DNA from: Paragordius varius
Lineage: Eukaryota > Nematomorpha
DNA: 64,000 nt
Reading direction: 5' to 3'
Assembly (NCBI GenBank): GCA_964247055.1
Contig: OZ176053.1
Location: 14,133,899 to 14,197,898, forward strand
Shown: in pieces, positions 14,300-30,700 of the stretch
Layout: each line of letters opens with the position of its first letter
Position numbering within the stretch: the first letter of the stretch is position 1
The notes under the pieces: generated by a model
What the model was told of the DNA's origin: nothing
The model's database searches: none
The model's input: the letters and a program-made list of their open reading frames with translations, nothing else
Position numbers and translations under genes: made by a program

Positions 14300-17200
14300 C
14301 CTGATCAAATTTGGATTTTAGGTAGCCATTTTTATTTTTAAAATCGTATAAAATAAATTTTTCAAATATTTAAAATTCATAAAAATTACATTTATACTCC
14401 GATCTCGAAAATATTTGGGGTGATGATGGAACTACCATAGGGCTACCCAAAAAAAATTATAGTGACATCACCTGATCAAATTTGGATTTTAGGTAGCCAT
14501 TTTTATTTTTAAAATCGTATAAAATAAATTTTTTAAATATTTAAAAAATTCATAAAAATTACATTTATAGTCCGATCTCGAAAATATTTGGGGTGATGAT
14601 GGAACTACCATAGGGCTACGCAAAAAAAATTATGGCGACATCACCTGATCAAATTTGGATTTTAGGTAGCCATTTTTATTTTTAAAATCGTATAAAATAA
14701 ATTTTTTAAATATTTAAAAAATTCATAAAAATTACATTTATAGTCCGATCTCGAAAATATTTGGGGTGATGATGGAACTACCATAGGGCTACGCAAAAAA
14801 AATTATGGTGACATCACCTGATCAAATTTGGATTTTAGGTAGCCATTTTTATTTTTAAAATAGTATAAAATAAATTTTTTAAATATTTAAAAAATTCATA
14901 AAAATTACATTTATAGTCCGATCCCCAAAATATTTGAGGTGATGATGGAACAACCATAGGGCTACGCAAAAAAAATTATGGCGACATCACCTGATCAAAT
15001 TTGGATTTTAGGTAGCCATTTTTATTTTTAAAATCGTATAAAATAAATTTTTTAAATATTTAAAAAATTCATAAAAATTACATTTATAGTCCGATCTCGA
15101 AAATATTTGGGGTGATGATGGAACTACCATAGGGCTACGCAAAAAAAATTATGGTGACATCACCTGATCAAATTTGGATTTTAGGTAGCCATTTTTATTT
15201 TTAAAATCGTATAAAATAAATTTTTTAAATATTTAAAAAATTCAAAAAAATTACATTTATACTCCGATCTCGACAATATTTGGGGTGATGATGGAACTAC
15301 CATAGGGCTACCCAAAAAAAATTATGGTGACATCACCTGATCAAATTTGGATTTTAGGTAGCCATTTTTATTTTTAAAATCGTATAAAATAAATTTTTTA
15401 AATATTTAAAAAATTCATAAAAATTACATTTATACTCCGATCTCGAAAATATTTGGGGTGATGATGGAACTACCATAGGGCTACCCAAAAAAAATTATAG
15501 TGACATCACCTGATCAAATTTGGATTTTAGGTAGCCATTTTTATTTTTAAAATCGTATAAAATAAATTTTAAATATTTAAAAAATTCATAAAAATTACAT
15601 TTATAGTCCGATCCCCAAAATATTTGAGGTGATGATGGAACAACCATAGGGCTACGCAAAAAAAATTATGGCGACATCACCTGATCAAATTTGGATTTTA
15701 GGTAGCCATTTTTATTTTTAAAATCGTATAAAATAAATTTTTTAAATATTTAAAAAATTCAAAAAAATTACATTTATACTCCGATCTCGAAAATATTTGG
15801 GGTGATGATGGAACTACCATAGGGCTACCTAAAAAAAATTATGGCGACATCACCTGATCAAATTTGGATTTTAGGTAGCCATTTTTATTTTTAAAATCGT
15901 ATAAAATAAATTTTTTAAATATTTAAAAAATTCATAAAAATTACATTTATACTCCGATCTCGAAAATATTTGGGGTGATGATGGAACTACCATAGGGCTA
16001 CCCAAAAAAAATTATAGTGACATCACCTGATCAAATTTGGATTTTAGGTAGCCATTTTTATTTTTAAAATCGTATAAAATAAATTTTTTAAATATTTTAA
16101 AAATTCATAAAAATTACATTTATACTCCGATCTCGAAAATATTTGGGGTGATGATGGAATTACCATAGGGCTACCCAAAAAAAATTATGGTGACATCACC
16201 TGATCAAATTTGGATTTTAGTTAGCCATTTTTATTTTTAAAATCGTATAAAATAAATTTTTTAAATATTTAAAAAATTCATAAAAATTACATTTATAGTC
16301 CGATCCCCAAAATATTTGAGGTGATGATGGAACAACCATAGGGCTACGCAAAAAAAATTATGGCGACATCACTGATCAAATTTGGATTTTAGGTAGCCAT
16401 TTTTATTTTTAAAATCGTATAAAATAAATTTTTTAAATATTTAAAAAATTCATAAAAATTACATTTATAGTCCGATCTCGAAAATATTTGGGGTGATGAT
16501 GGAACTACCATAGGGCTACGGAAAAAAAATTATGGTGACATCACCTGATCAAATTTGGATTTTAGGTAGCCATTTTTATTTTTAAAATCGTATAAAATAA
16601 ATTTTTTAAATATTTAAAAAATTCAAAAAAATTACATTTATACTCCGATCTCGACAATATTTGGGGTGATGATGGAACTACCATAGGGCTACCCAAAAAA
16701 AATTATGGTGACATCACCTGATCAAATTTGGATTTTAGGTAGCCATTTTTATTTTTAAAATCGTATAAAATAAATTTTTTAAATATTTAAAAAATTCATA
16801 AAAATTACATTTATAGTCCGATCCCCAAAATATTTGAGGTGATGATGGAACAACCATAGGGCTACGCAAAAAAAATTATGGCGACATCACCTGATCAAAT
16901 TTGGATTTTAGGTAGCCATTTTTATTTTTAAAATCGTATAAAATAAATTTTTTAAATATTTAAAAAATTCAAAAAAATTACATTTATACTCCGATCTCGA
17001 AAATATTTGGGGTGATGATGGAACTACCATAGGGCTACCCAAAAAAAATTATGGCGACATCACCTGATCAAATTTGGATTTTAGGTAGCCATTTTTATTT
17101 TTAAAATCGTATAAAATAAATTTTTTAAATATTTAAAAAATTCATAAAAATTACATTTATACTCCGATCTCGAAAATATTTGGGGTGATGATGGAACTAC

Positions 17201-20200
17201 CATAGGGCTACCCAAAAAAAATTATAGTGACATCACCTGATCAAATTTGGATTTTAGGTAGCCATTTTTATTTTTAAAATCGTATAAAATAAATTTTTTA
17301 AATATTTAAAAAATTCATAAAAATTACATTTATAGTCCGATCCCCAAAATATTTGGGGTGATGATGGAATTACCATAGGGCTACCCAAAAAAAATTATGG
17401 TGACATCACCTGATCAAATTTGGATTTTAGGTAGCCATTTTTATTTTTAAAATAGTATAAAATAAATTTTTTAAATATTTAAAAAATTCATAAAAATTAC
17501 ATTTATAGTCCGATCCCCAAAATATTTGAGGTGATGATGGAACAACCATAGGGCTACGCAAAAAAAATTATGGCGACATCACCTGATCAAATTTGGATTT
17601 TAGGTAGCCATTTTTATTTTTAAAATCGTATAAAATAAATTTTTTAAATATTTAAAAAATTCATAAAAATTACATTTATAGTCCGATCTCGAAAATATTT
17701 GGGGTGATGATGGAACTACCATAGGGCTACGCAAAAAAAATTATGGTGACATCACCTGATCAAATTTGGATTTTAGGTAGCCATTTTTATTTTTAAAATC
17801 GTATAAAATAAATTTTTTAAATATTTAAAAAATTCAAAAAAATTACATTTATACTCCGATCTCGACAATATTTGGGGTGATGATGGAACTACCATAGGGC
17901 TACCCAAAAAAAATTATGGTGACATCACCTGATCAAATTTGGATTTTAGGTAGCCATTTTTATTTTTAAAATCGTATAAAATAAATTTTTTAAATATTTA
18001 AAAAATTCATAAAAATTACATTTATACTCCGATCTCGAAAATATTTGGGGTGATGATGGAACTACCATAGGGCTACCCAAAAAAAATTATAGTGACATCA
18101 CCTGATCAAATTTGGATTTTAGGTAGCCATTTTTATTTTTAAAATCGTATAAAATAAATTTTAAATATTTAAAAAATTCATAAAAATTACATTTATAGTC
18201 CGATCCCCAAAATATTTGAGGTGATGATGGAACAACCATAGGGCTACGCAAAAAAAATTATGGCGACATCACCTGATCAAATTTGGATTTTAGGTAGCCA
18301 TTTTTATTTTTAAAATCGTATAAAATAAATTTTTTAAATATTTAAAAAATTCAAAAAAATTACATTTATACTCCGATCTCGAAAATATTTGGGGTGATGA
18401 TGGAACTACCATAGGGCTACCTAAAAAAAATTATGGCGACATCACCTGATCAAATTTGGATTTTAGGTAGCCATTTTTATTTTTAAAATCGTATAAAATA
18501 AATTTTTTAAATATTTAAAAAATTCATAAAAATTACATTTATACTCCGATCTCGAAAATATTTGGGGTGATGATGGAACTACCATAGGGCTACCCAAAAA
18601 AAATTATAGTGACATCACCTGATCAAATTTGGATTTTAGGTAGCCATTTTTATTTTTAAAATCGTATAAAATAAATTTTTTAAATATTTAAAAAATTCAT
18701 AAAAATTACATTTATACTCCGATCTCGAAAATATTTGGGGTGATGATGGAATTACCATAGGGCTACCCAAAAAAAATTATGGTGACATCACCTGATCAAA
18801 TTTGGATTTTAGTTAGCCATTTTTATTTTTAAAATCGTATAAAATAAATTTTTTAAATATTTAAAAAATTCATAAAAATTACATTTATAGTCCGATCCCC
18901 AAAATATTTGAGGTGATGATGGAACAACCATAGGGCTACGCAAAAAAAATTATGGCGACATCACTGATCAAATTTGGATTTTAGGTAGCCATTTTTATTT
19001 TTAAAATCGTATAAAATAAATTTTTTAAATATTTAAAAAATTCATAAAAATTACATTTATAGTCCGATCTCGAAAATATTTGGGGTGATGATGGAACTAC
19101 CATAGGGCTACGCAAAAAAAATTATGGTGACATCACCTGATCAAATTTGGATTTTAGGTAGCCATTTTTATTTTTAAAATCGTATAAAATAAATTTTTTA
19201 AATATTTAAAAAATTCAAAAAAATTACATTTATACTCCGATCTCGACAATATTTGGGGTGATGATGGAACTACCATAGGGCTACCCAAAAAAAATTATGG
19301 TGACATCACCTGATCAAATTTGGATTTTAGGTAGCCATTTTTATTTTTAAAATCGTATAAAATAAATTTTTTAAATATTTAAAAAATTCATAAAAATTAC
19401 ATTTATAGTCCGATCCCCAAAATATTTGAGGTGATGATGGAACAACCATAGGGCTACGCAAAAAAAATTATGGCGACATCACCTGATCAAATTTGGATTT
19501 TAGGTAGCCATTTTTATTTTTAAAATCGTATAAAATAAATTTTTTAAATATTTAAAAAATTCAAAAAAATTACATTTATACTCCGATCTCGAAAATATTT
19601 GGGGTGATGATGGAACTACCATAGGGCTACCCAAAAAAAATTATGGCGACATCACCTGATCAAATTTGGATTTTAGGTAGCCATTTTTATTTTTAAAATC
19701 GTATAAAATAAATTTTTTAAATATTTAAAAAATTCATAAAAATTACATTTATACTCCGATCTCGAAAATATTTGGGGTGATGATGGAACTACCATAGGGC
19801 TACCCAAAAAAAATTATAGTGACATCACCTGATCAAATTTGGATTTTAGGTAGCCATTTTTATTTTTAAAATCGTATAAAATAAATTTTTTAAATATTTA
19901 AAAAATTCATAAAAATTACATTTATAGTCCGATCCCCAAAATATTTGGGGTGATGATGGAATTACCATAGGGCTACCCAAAAAAAATTATGGTGACATCA
20001 CCTGATCAAATTTGGATTTTAGGTAGCCATTTTTATTTTTAAAATAGTATAAAATAAATTTTTTAAATATTTAAAAAATTCATAAAAATTACATTTATAG
20101 TCCGATCCCCAAAATATTTGAGGTGATGATGGAACAACCATAGGGCTACGCAAAAAAAATTATGGAACATCACCTGATCAAATTTGGATTTTAGGTAGCC

Positions 20201-23200
20201 ATTTTTATTTTTAAAATCGTATAAAATAAATTTTTTAAATATTTAAAAAATTCATAAAAATTACATTTATAGTCCGATCTCGAAAATATTTGGGGTGATG
20301 ATGGAACTACCATAGGGCTACGCAAAAAAAATTATGGTGACATCACCTGATCAAATTTGGATTTTAGGTAGCCATTTTTATTTTTAAAATCGTATAAAAT
20401 AAATTTTTTAAATATTTAAAAAATTCAAAAAAATTACATTTATACTCCGATCTCGACAATATTTGGGGTGATGATGGAACTACCATAGGGCTACCCAAAA
20501 AAAATTATGGTGACATCACCTGATCAAATTTGGATTTTAGGTAGCCATTTTTATTTTTAAAATCGTATAAAATAAATTTTTTAAATATTTAAAAAATTCA
20601 TAAAAATTACATTTATACTCCGATCTCGAAAATATTTGGGGTGATGATGGAACTACCATAGGGCTACCCAAAAAAAATTATAGTGACATCACCTGATCAA
20701 ATTTGGATTTTAGGTAGCCATTTTTATTTTTAAAATCGTATAAAATAAATTTTTTAAATATTTAAAAAATTCATAAAAATTACATTTATAGTCCGATCCT
20801 CAAAATATTTGAGGTGATGATGGAACAACCATAGGGCTACGCAAAAAAAATTATGGCGACATCACCTGATCAAATTTGGATTTTAGGTAGCCATTTTTAT
20901 TTTTAAAATCGTATAAAATAAATTTTTTAAATATTTAAAAAATTCAAAAAAATTACATTTATACTCCGATCTCGAAAATATTTGGGGTGATGATGGAACT
21001 ACCATAGGGCTACCCAAAAAAAATTATGGTGACATCACCTGATCAAATTTGGATTTTAGGTAGCCATTTTTATTTTTAAAATCGTATAAAATAAATTTTT
21101 CAAATATTTAAAATTCATAAAAATTACATTTATACTCCGATCTCGAAAATATTTGGGGTGATGATGGAACTACCATAGGGCTACCCAAAAAAATTATAGT
21201 GACATCACCTGATCAAATTTGGATTTTAGGTAGCCATTTTTATTTTTAAAATCGTATAAAATAAATTTTTTAAATATTTAAAAAATTCATAAAAATTACA
21301 TTTATAGTCCGATCCCCAAAATATTTGGGGTGATGATGGAATTACCATAGGGCTACCCAAAAAAAATTATGGTGACATCACCTGATCAAATTTGGATTTT
21401 AGGTAGCCATTTTTATTTTTAATATCGTATAAAATAAATTTTTTAAATATTTAAAAAATTCAAAAAAATTACATTTATACTCCGATCTCGAAAGTATTTG
21501 GGGTGATGATGGAACTACCATAGGGCTACCCAAAAAAAATTATGGGGACACCACCTGATCAAATTTGGATTTTAGGTAGCCATTTTTATTTTTAAAATCG
21601 TATAAAATAAATTTTTTAAATATTTAAAAAAATTCATAAAAATTACATTTATACTCCGATCTCGAAAATATTTGGGGTGATGATGGAACTACCATAGGGC
21701 TACCCAAAAAAAATTATAGTGACATCACCTGATCAAATTTGGATTTTAGGTAGCCATTTTTATTTTTAAAATCGTATAAAATAAATTTTTTAAATATTTA
21801 AAAAATTCATAAAAATTACATTTATAGTCCGATCTCGACAATATTTGGGGTGATGATGGAACTACCATAGGGCTACCCAAAAAAAATTATAGTGACATCA
21901 CCTGATCAAATTTGGATTTTAGGTAGCCATTTTTATTTTTAAAATCGTATAAAATAAATTTTTTAAATATTTAAATATTCATAAAAATTACATTTATAGT
22001 CCGATCCCCAAAATATTTGGGGTGATGATGGAACAACCATAGGGCTACGCAAAAAAAATTATGGCGACATCACCTGATCAAATTTGGATTTTAGGTAGCC
22101 ATTTTTATTTTTAAAATCGTATAAAATAAATTTTTTAAATATTTAAAAAATTCAAAAAAATTACATTTATACTCCGATCTCGACAATATTTGGGGTGATG
22201 ATGGAACTACCATAGGGCTACCCAAAAAAAATTATGGTGACATCACCTGATCAAATTTAGATTTTAGGTAGCCATTTTTATTTTTAAAATCGTATAAAAT
22301 AAATTTTTTAAATATTTACAAAATTCATAAAAATTACATTTATACTCCGATCTCGAAAATATTTGGGGTGATGATGGAACTACCATAGGGCTACCCAAAA
22401 AAAATTATAGTGACATCACCTGATCAAATTTGGATTTTAGGTAGCCATTTTTATTTTTAAAATCGTATAAAATAAATTTTTTAAATATTTAAAAAATTCA
22501 TAAAAATTACATTTATAGTCCGATCCCCAAAATATTTGAGGTGATGATGGAACAACCATAGGGCTACGCAAAAAAAATTATGGCGACATCACCTGATCAA
22601 ATTTGGATTTTAGGTAGCCATTTTTATTTTTAAAATCGTATAAAATAAATTTTTTAAATATTTAAAAAATTCATAAAAATTACATTTATACTCCGTCGAA
22701 AATATTTGGGGTGATGATGGAACTACCATAGGGCTACCCAAAAAAAATTATAGTGACATCACCTGATCAAATTTGGATTTTAGGTAGCCATTTTTATTTT
22801 TAAAATCGTATAAAATAAATTTTTTAAATATTTAAAAAATTCAAAAAAATTACATTTATAATCCGATCTCGACAATATTTGGGGTGATGATGGAACTACC
22901 ATAGGGCTACCCAAAAAAAATTATAGTGACATCACCTGATCAAATTTGGATTTTAGGTAGCCATTTTTATTTTTAAAATCGTATAAAATAAATTTTTTAA
23001 ATATTTAAAAAATTCATAAAATTTACATTTATAGTCCGATCTCGAAAATATTTGGGGTGATGATGGAACTACCATAGGGCTACGCAAAAAAAATTATGGT
23101 GACATCACCTGATCAAATTTGGATTTTAGGTAGCCATTTTTATTTTTAAAATCGTATAAAATAAATTTTTTAAATATTTAAAAAATTCAAAAAAATTACA

Positions 23201-24700
23201 TTTATACTCCGATCTCGACAATATTTGGGGTGATGATGGAACTACCATAGGGCTACCCAAAAAAAATTATGGTGACATCACCTGATCAAATTTGGATTTT
23301 AGGTAGCCATTTTTATTTTTAAAATCGTATAAAATAAATTTTTTAATATTTAAAAATTCATAAAAATTACATTTATACTCCGATCTCGAAAATATTTGAG
23401 GTGATGATGGAACTACCATAGGGCTACCCAAAAAAAATTATAGTGACATCACCTGATCAAATTTGGATTTTAGGTAGCCATTTTTATTTTTAAAATCGTA
23501 TAAAATAAATTTTTTAAATATTTAAAAAATTCATAAAAATTACATTTATAGTCCGATCCTCAAAATATTTGAGGTGATGATGGAACAACCATAGGGCTAC
23601 GCAAAAAAAATTATGGCGACATCACCTGATCAAATTTGGATTTTAGGTAGCCATTTTTATTTTTAAAATCGTATAAAATAAATTTTTTAAATATTTAAAA
23701 AATTCAAAAAAATTACATTTATACTCCGATCTCGAAAATATTTGGGGTGATGATGGAACTACCATAGGGCTACCCAAAAAAAATTATGGCGACATCACCT
23801 GATCAAATTTGGATTTTAGGTAGCCATTTTTATTTTTAAAATCGTATAAAATAAATTTTTTAAATATTTAAAAAATTCATAAAAATTACATTTATAGTCC
23901 GATCCCCAAAATATTTGGGGTGATGATGGAATTACCATAGGGCTACCCAAAAAAAATTATGGTGACATCACCTGATCAAATTTGGATTTTAGGTAGCCAT
24001 TTTTATTTTTAATATCGTATAAAATAAATTTTTTAAATATTTAAAAAATTCAAAAAAATTACATTTATACTCCGATCTCGAAAGTATTTGGGGTGATGAT
24101 GGAACTACCATAGGGCTACCCAAAAAAAATTATGGGGACACCACCTGATCAAATTTGGATTTTAGGTAGCCATTTTTATTTTTAAAATCGTATAAAATAA
24201 ATTTTTTAAATATTTAAAAAAATTCATAAAAATTACATTTATACTCCGATCTCGAAAATATTTGGGGTGATGATGGAACTACCATAGGGCTACCCAAAAA
24301 AAATTATAGTGACATCACCTGATCAAATTTGGATTTTAGGTAGCCATTTTTATTTTTAAAATCGTATAAAATAAATTTTTTAAATATTTAAAAAATTCAT
24401 AAAAATTACATTTATAGTCCGATCTCGACAATATTTGGGGTGATGATGGAACTACCATAGGGCTACCCAAAAAAAATTATAGTGACATCACCTGATCAAA
24501 TTTGGATTTTAGGTAGCCATTTTTATTTTTAAAATCGTATAAAATAAATTTTTTAAATATTTAAATATTCATAAAAATTACATTTATAGTCCGATCCCCA
24601 AAATATTTGGGGTGATGATGGAACAACCATAGGGCTACGCAAAAAAAATTATGGCGACATCACCTGATCAAATTTGGATTTTAGGTAGCCATTTTTATTT
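14300..24700 (+). repeat. Satellite domain with 15-monomer higher-order period (about 2592 bp)
   Basis: Several private variants recur at exactly or nearly 2592 bp. AATAGTATAAAAT has TAGT at 14861, 17453 and 20045. A one-base deletion giving GACATCACTGATC has ACTGATC at 16371 and 18963. A two-base shortening giving AAATTTTAAATATTT ends at about 15570 and 18162. CTCGAAAGTATTTGG has AAAG at 21491 and 24081 (2590). The matching intervals show tandem duplication of 15-monomer blocks. Further right the block is reshuffled: the CTCCGTCGAAAA deletion variant lies at 22691, 24935, 28043, 29077 and 31664, multiples of 172.5 bp apart. Confidence 0.85.
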
Positions 24701-27700
24701 TTAAAATCGTATAAAATAAATTTTTTAAATATTTAAAAAATTCATAAAAATTACATTTATAGTCCGATCCCCAAAATATTTGAGGTGATGATGGAACAAC
24801 CATAGGGCTACGCAAAAAAAATTATGGCGACATCACCTGATCAAATTTGGATTTTAGGTAGCCATTTTTATTTTTAAAATCGTATAAAATAAATTTTTTA
24901 AATATTTAAAAAATTCATAAAAATTACATTTATACTCCGTCGAAAATATTTGGGGTGATGATGGAACTACCATAGGGCTACCCAAAAAAAATTATAGTGA
25001 CATCACCTGATCAAATTTGGATTTTAGGTAGCCATTTTTATTTTTAAAATCGTATAAAATAAATTTTTTAAATATTTAAAAAATTCAAAAAAATTACATT
25101 TATACTCCTATCTCGACAATATTTGGGGTGATGATGGAACTACCATAGGGCTACCCAAAAAAAATTATAGTGACATCACCTGATCAAATTTGGATTTTAG
25201 GTAGCCATTTTTATTTTTAAAATCGTATAAAATAAATTTTTTAAATATTTAAAAAATTCATAAAAATTACATTTATAGTCCGATCCCCAAAATATTTGAG
25301 GTGATGATGGAACAACCATAGGGCTACGCAAAAAAAATTATGGCGACATCACCTGATCAAATTTGGATTTTAGGTAGCCATTTTTATTTTTAAAATCGTA
25401 TAAAATAAATTTTTTAAATATTTAAATATTCATAAAAATTACATTTATAGTCCGATCCCCAAAATATTTGGGGTGATGATGGAACAACCATAGGGCTACG
25501 CAAAAAAAATTATGGCGACATCACCTGATCAAATTTGGATTTTAGGTAGCCATTTTTATTTTTAAAATCGTATAAAATAAATTTTTTAAATATTTAAAAA
25601 ATTCATAAAAATTACATTTATAGTCCGATCCCCAAAATATTTGGGGTGATGATGGAACTACCATAGGGCTACCCAAAAAAAATTATGGTGACATCACCTG
25701 ATCAAATTTAGATTTTAGGTAGCCATTTTTATTTTTAAAATCGTATAAAATAAATTTTTTAAATATTTACAAAATTCATAAAAATTACATTTATACTCCG
25801 ATCTCGAAAATATTTGGGGTGATGATGGAACTACCATAGGGCTACCCAAAAAAAATTATAGTGACATCACCTGAGCAAATTTGGATTTTAGGTAGCCATT
25901 TTTATTTTTAAAATCGTATAAAATAAATTTTTTAAATATTTAAAAAATTCATAAAAATTACATTTATAGTCCGATCCCCAAAATATTTGGGGTGATGATG
26001 GAATTACCATAGGGCTACCCAAAAAAAATTATAGTGACATCACCTGATCAAATTTGGATTTTAGGTAGCCATTTTTATTTTTAAAATCGTATAAAATAAA
26101 TTTTTTAAATATTTAAAAAATTCATAAAAATTACATTTATAGTCCGATCCCCAAAATATTTGAGGTGATGATGGAACAACCATAGGGCTACGCAAAAAAA
26201 ATTATGACGACATCACCTGATCAAATTTGGATTTTAGGTAGCCATTTTTATTTTTAAAATCGTATAAAATAAATTTTTTAAATATTTAAATATTCATAAA
26301 AATTACATTTATAGTCCGATCCCCAAAATATTTGGGGTGATGATGGCACAACCATAGGGCTACGCAAAAAAAATTATGGCGACATCACCTGATCAAATTT
26401 GGATTTTAGGTAGCCATTTTTATTTTTAAAATCGTATAAAATAAATTTTTTAAATATTTAAAAAATTCAAAAAAATTACATTTATACTCCGATCTCGACA
26501 ATATTTGGGGTGATGATGGAACTACCATAGGGCTACCCAAAAAAAATTATGGTGACATCACCTGATCAAATTTAGATTTTAGGTAGCCATTTTTATTTTT
26601 AAAATCGTATAAAATAAATTTTTTAAATATTTACAAAATTCATAAAAATTACATTTATACTCCGATCTCGAAAATATTTGGGGTGATGATGGAACTACCA
26701 TAGGGCTACCCAAAAAAAATTATAGTGACATCACCTGATCAAATTTAGATTTTAGGTAGCCATTTTTATTTTTAAAATCGTATAAAATAAATTTTTTAAA
26801 TATTTAAAAAATTCATAAAAATTACATTTATAGTCCGATCCCCAAAATATTTGAGGTGATGATGGAACAACCATAGGGCTACGCAAAAAAAATTATGGCG
26901 ACATCACCTGATCAAATTTGGATTTTAGGTAGCCATTTTTATTTTTAAAATCGTATAAAATAAATTTTTTAAATATTTAAAAAATTCAAAAAAATTACAT
27001 TTATACTCCGATCTCGAAAATATTTGGGGTGATGATGGAACTACCATAGGGCTACCCAAAAAAAATTATGGCGACATCACCTGATCAAATTTGGATTTTA
27101 GGTAGCCATTTTTATTTTTAAAATCGTATAAAATAAATTTTTTAAATATTTAAAAAATTCATAAAAATTACATTTATACTCCGATCTCGAAAATATTTGG
27201 GGTGATGATGGAACTACCATAGGGCTACCCAAAAAAAATTATAGTGACATCACCTGATCAAATTTGGATTTTAGGTAGCCATTTTTATTTTTAAAATCGT
27301 ATAAAATAAATTTTTTAAATATTTAAATATTCATAAAAATTACATTTATAGTCCGATCCCCAAAATATTTGGGGTGATGATGGAACAACCATAGGGCTAC
27401 GCAAAAAAAATTATGGCGACATCACCTGATCAAATTTGGATTTTAGGTAGCCATTTTTATTTTTAAAATCGTATAAAATAAATTTTTTAAATATTTAAAA
27501 AATTCAAAAAAATTACATTTATACTCCGATCTCGACAATATTTGGGGTGATGATGGAACTACCATAGGGCTACCCAAAAAAAATTATGGTGACATCACCT
27601 GATCAAATTTAGATTTTAGGTAGCCATTTTTATTTTTAAAATCGTATAAAATAAATTTTTTAAATATTTACAAAATTCATAAAAATTACATTTATACTCC

Positions 27701-30700
27701 GATCTCGAAAATATTTGGGGGGATGATGGAACTACCATAGGACTACCCAAAAAAAATTATAGTGACATCACCTGATCAAATTTGGATTTTAGGTAGCCAT
27801 TTTTATTTTTAAAATCGTATAAAATAAATTTTTTAAATATTAAAAAAATTCATAAAAATTACATTTATAGTCCGATCCCCAAAATATTTGAGGTGATGAT
27901 GGAACAACCATAGGGCTACGCAAAAAAAATTATGGCGACATCACCTGATCAAATTTGGATTTTAGGTAGCCATTTTTATTTTTAAAATCGTATAAAATAA
28001 ATTTTTTAAATATTTAAAAAATTCATAAAAATTACATTTATACTCCGTCGAAAATATTTGGGGTGATGATGGAACTACCATAGGGCTACCCAAAAAAAAT
28101 TATAGTGACATCACCTGATCAAATTTGGATTTTAGGTAGCCATTTTTATTTTTAAAATCGTATAAAATAAATTTTTTAAATATTTAAAAAATTCATAAAA
28201 ATTACATTTATACTCCGATCTCGAAAATATTTGGGGTGATGATGGAACTACCATAGGGCTACCCAAAAAAAATTATAGTGACATCACCTGATCAAATTTG
28301 GATTTTAGGTAGCCATTTTTATTTTTAAAATCGTATAAAATAAATTTTTTAAATATTTAAATATTCATAAAAATTACATTTATAGTCCGATCCCCAAAAT
28401 ATTTGGGGTGATGATGGAACAACCATAGGGCTACGCAAAAAAAATTATGGCGACATCACCTGATCAAATTTGGATTTTAGGTAGCCATTTTTATTTTTAA
28501 AATCGTATAAAATAAATTTTTTAAATATTTAAAAAATTCAAAAAAATTACATTTATACTCCGATCTCGACAATATTTGGGGTGATGATGGAACTACCATA
28601 GGGCTACCCAAAAAAAATTATGGTGACATCACCTGATCAAATTTAGATTTTAGGTAGCCATTTTTATTTTTAAAATCGTATAAAATAAATTTTTTAAATA
28701 TTTACAAAATTCATAAAAATTACATTTATACTCCGATCTCGAAAATATTTGGGGTGATGATGGAACTACCATAGGGCTACCCAAAAAAAATTATAGTGAC
28801 ATCACCTGATCAAATTTGGATTTTAGGTAGCCATTTTTATTTTTAAAATCGTATAAAATAAATTTTTTAAATATTAAAAAAATTCATAAAAATTACATTT
28901 ATAGTCCGATCCCCAAAATATTTGAGGTGATGATGGAACAACCATAGGGCTACGCAAAAAAAATTATGGCGACATCACCTGATCAAATTTGGATTTTAGG
29001 TAGCCATTTTTATTTTTAAAATCGTATAAAATAAATTTTTTAAATATTTAAAAAATTCATAAAAATTACATTTATACTCCGTCGAAAATATTTGGGGTGA
29101 TGATGGAACTACCATAGGGCTACCCAAAAAAAATTATAGTGACATCACCTGATCAAATTTGGATTTTAGGTAGCAATTTTTATTTTTAAAATCGTATAAA
29201 ATAAATTTTTTAAATATTTAAAAAATTCATAAAAATTACATTTATAGTCCGATCCCCAAAATATTTGGGGTGATGATGGAATTACCATAGGGCTACCCAA
29301 AAAAAATTATAGTGACATCACCTGATCAAATTTAGATTTTAGGTAGCCATTTTTATTTTTAAAATCGTATAAAATAAATTTTTTAAATATTTACAAAATT
29401 CATAAAAATTACATTTATAGTCCGATCTCGACAATATTTGGGGTGATGATGGAACTACCATAGGGCTACCCAAAAAAAATTATGGTGACATCACCTGATC
29501 AAATTTAGATATTAGGTAGCCATTTTTATTTTTATAATCGTATAAAATAAATTTTTTAAATATTTACAAAATTCATAAAAATTACATTTATACTCCGATC
29601 TCGAAAATATTTGGGGTGATGATGGAACTACCATAGGGCTACCCAAAAAAAAATTATAGTGACATCACCTGATCAAATTTGGATTTTAGGTAGCCATTTT
29701 TATTTTTAAAATCGTATAAAATAAATTTTTTAAATATTTAAAAAATTCATAAAAATTACATTTATAGTCCGATCCCCAAAATATTTGAGGTGATGATGGA
29801 ACAACCATAGGGCTACGCAAAAAAAATTATGGCGACATCACCTGATCAAATTTGGATTTTAGGTAGCCATTTTTATTTTTAAAATCGTATAAAATAAATT
29901 TTTTAAATATTTAAAAAATTCAAAAAAATTACATTTATACTCCGATCTCGAAAATATTTGGGGTGATGATGGAACTACCATAGGGCTACCCAAAAAAAAT
30001 TATGGCGACATCACCTGATCAAATTTGGATTTTAGGTAGCCATTTTTATTTTTAAAATCGTATAAAATAAATTTTTTAAATATTTAAAAAATTCATAAAA
30101 ATTACATTTATACTCCGATCTCGAAAATATTTGGGGTGATGATGGAACTACCATAGGGCTACCCAAAAAAAATTATAGTGACATCACCTGATCAAATTTG
30201 GATTTTAGGTAGCCATTTTTATTTTTAAAATCGTATAAAATAAATTTTTTAAATATTTAAAAAATTCATAAAAATTACATTTATACTCCGATCTCGAAAA
30301 TATTTGGGGTGATGATGGAATTACCATAGGGCTACCCAAAAAAAATTATGGTGACATCACCTGATCAAATTTGGATTTTAGGTAGCCATTTTTATTTTTA
30401 ATATCGTATAAAATAAATTTTTTAAATATTTAAAAAATTCATAAAAATTACATTTATAGTCCGATCCCCAAAATATTTGAGGTGATGATGGAACAACCAT
30501 AGGGCTACAAAAATTATGGCGACATCACCTGATCAAATTTGGATTTTAGGTAGCCATTTTTAATTTTAAAATCGTATAAAATAAATTTTTTAAATATTTA
30601 AAAAATTCAAAAAAATTACATTTATACTCCGATCTCGAAAATATTTGGGGTAATGATGGAACTACCATAGGGCTACCCAAAAAAAATTATGGTGACATCA

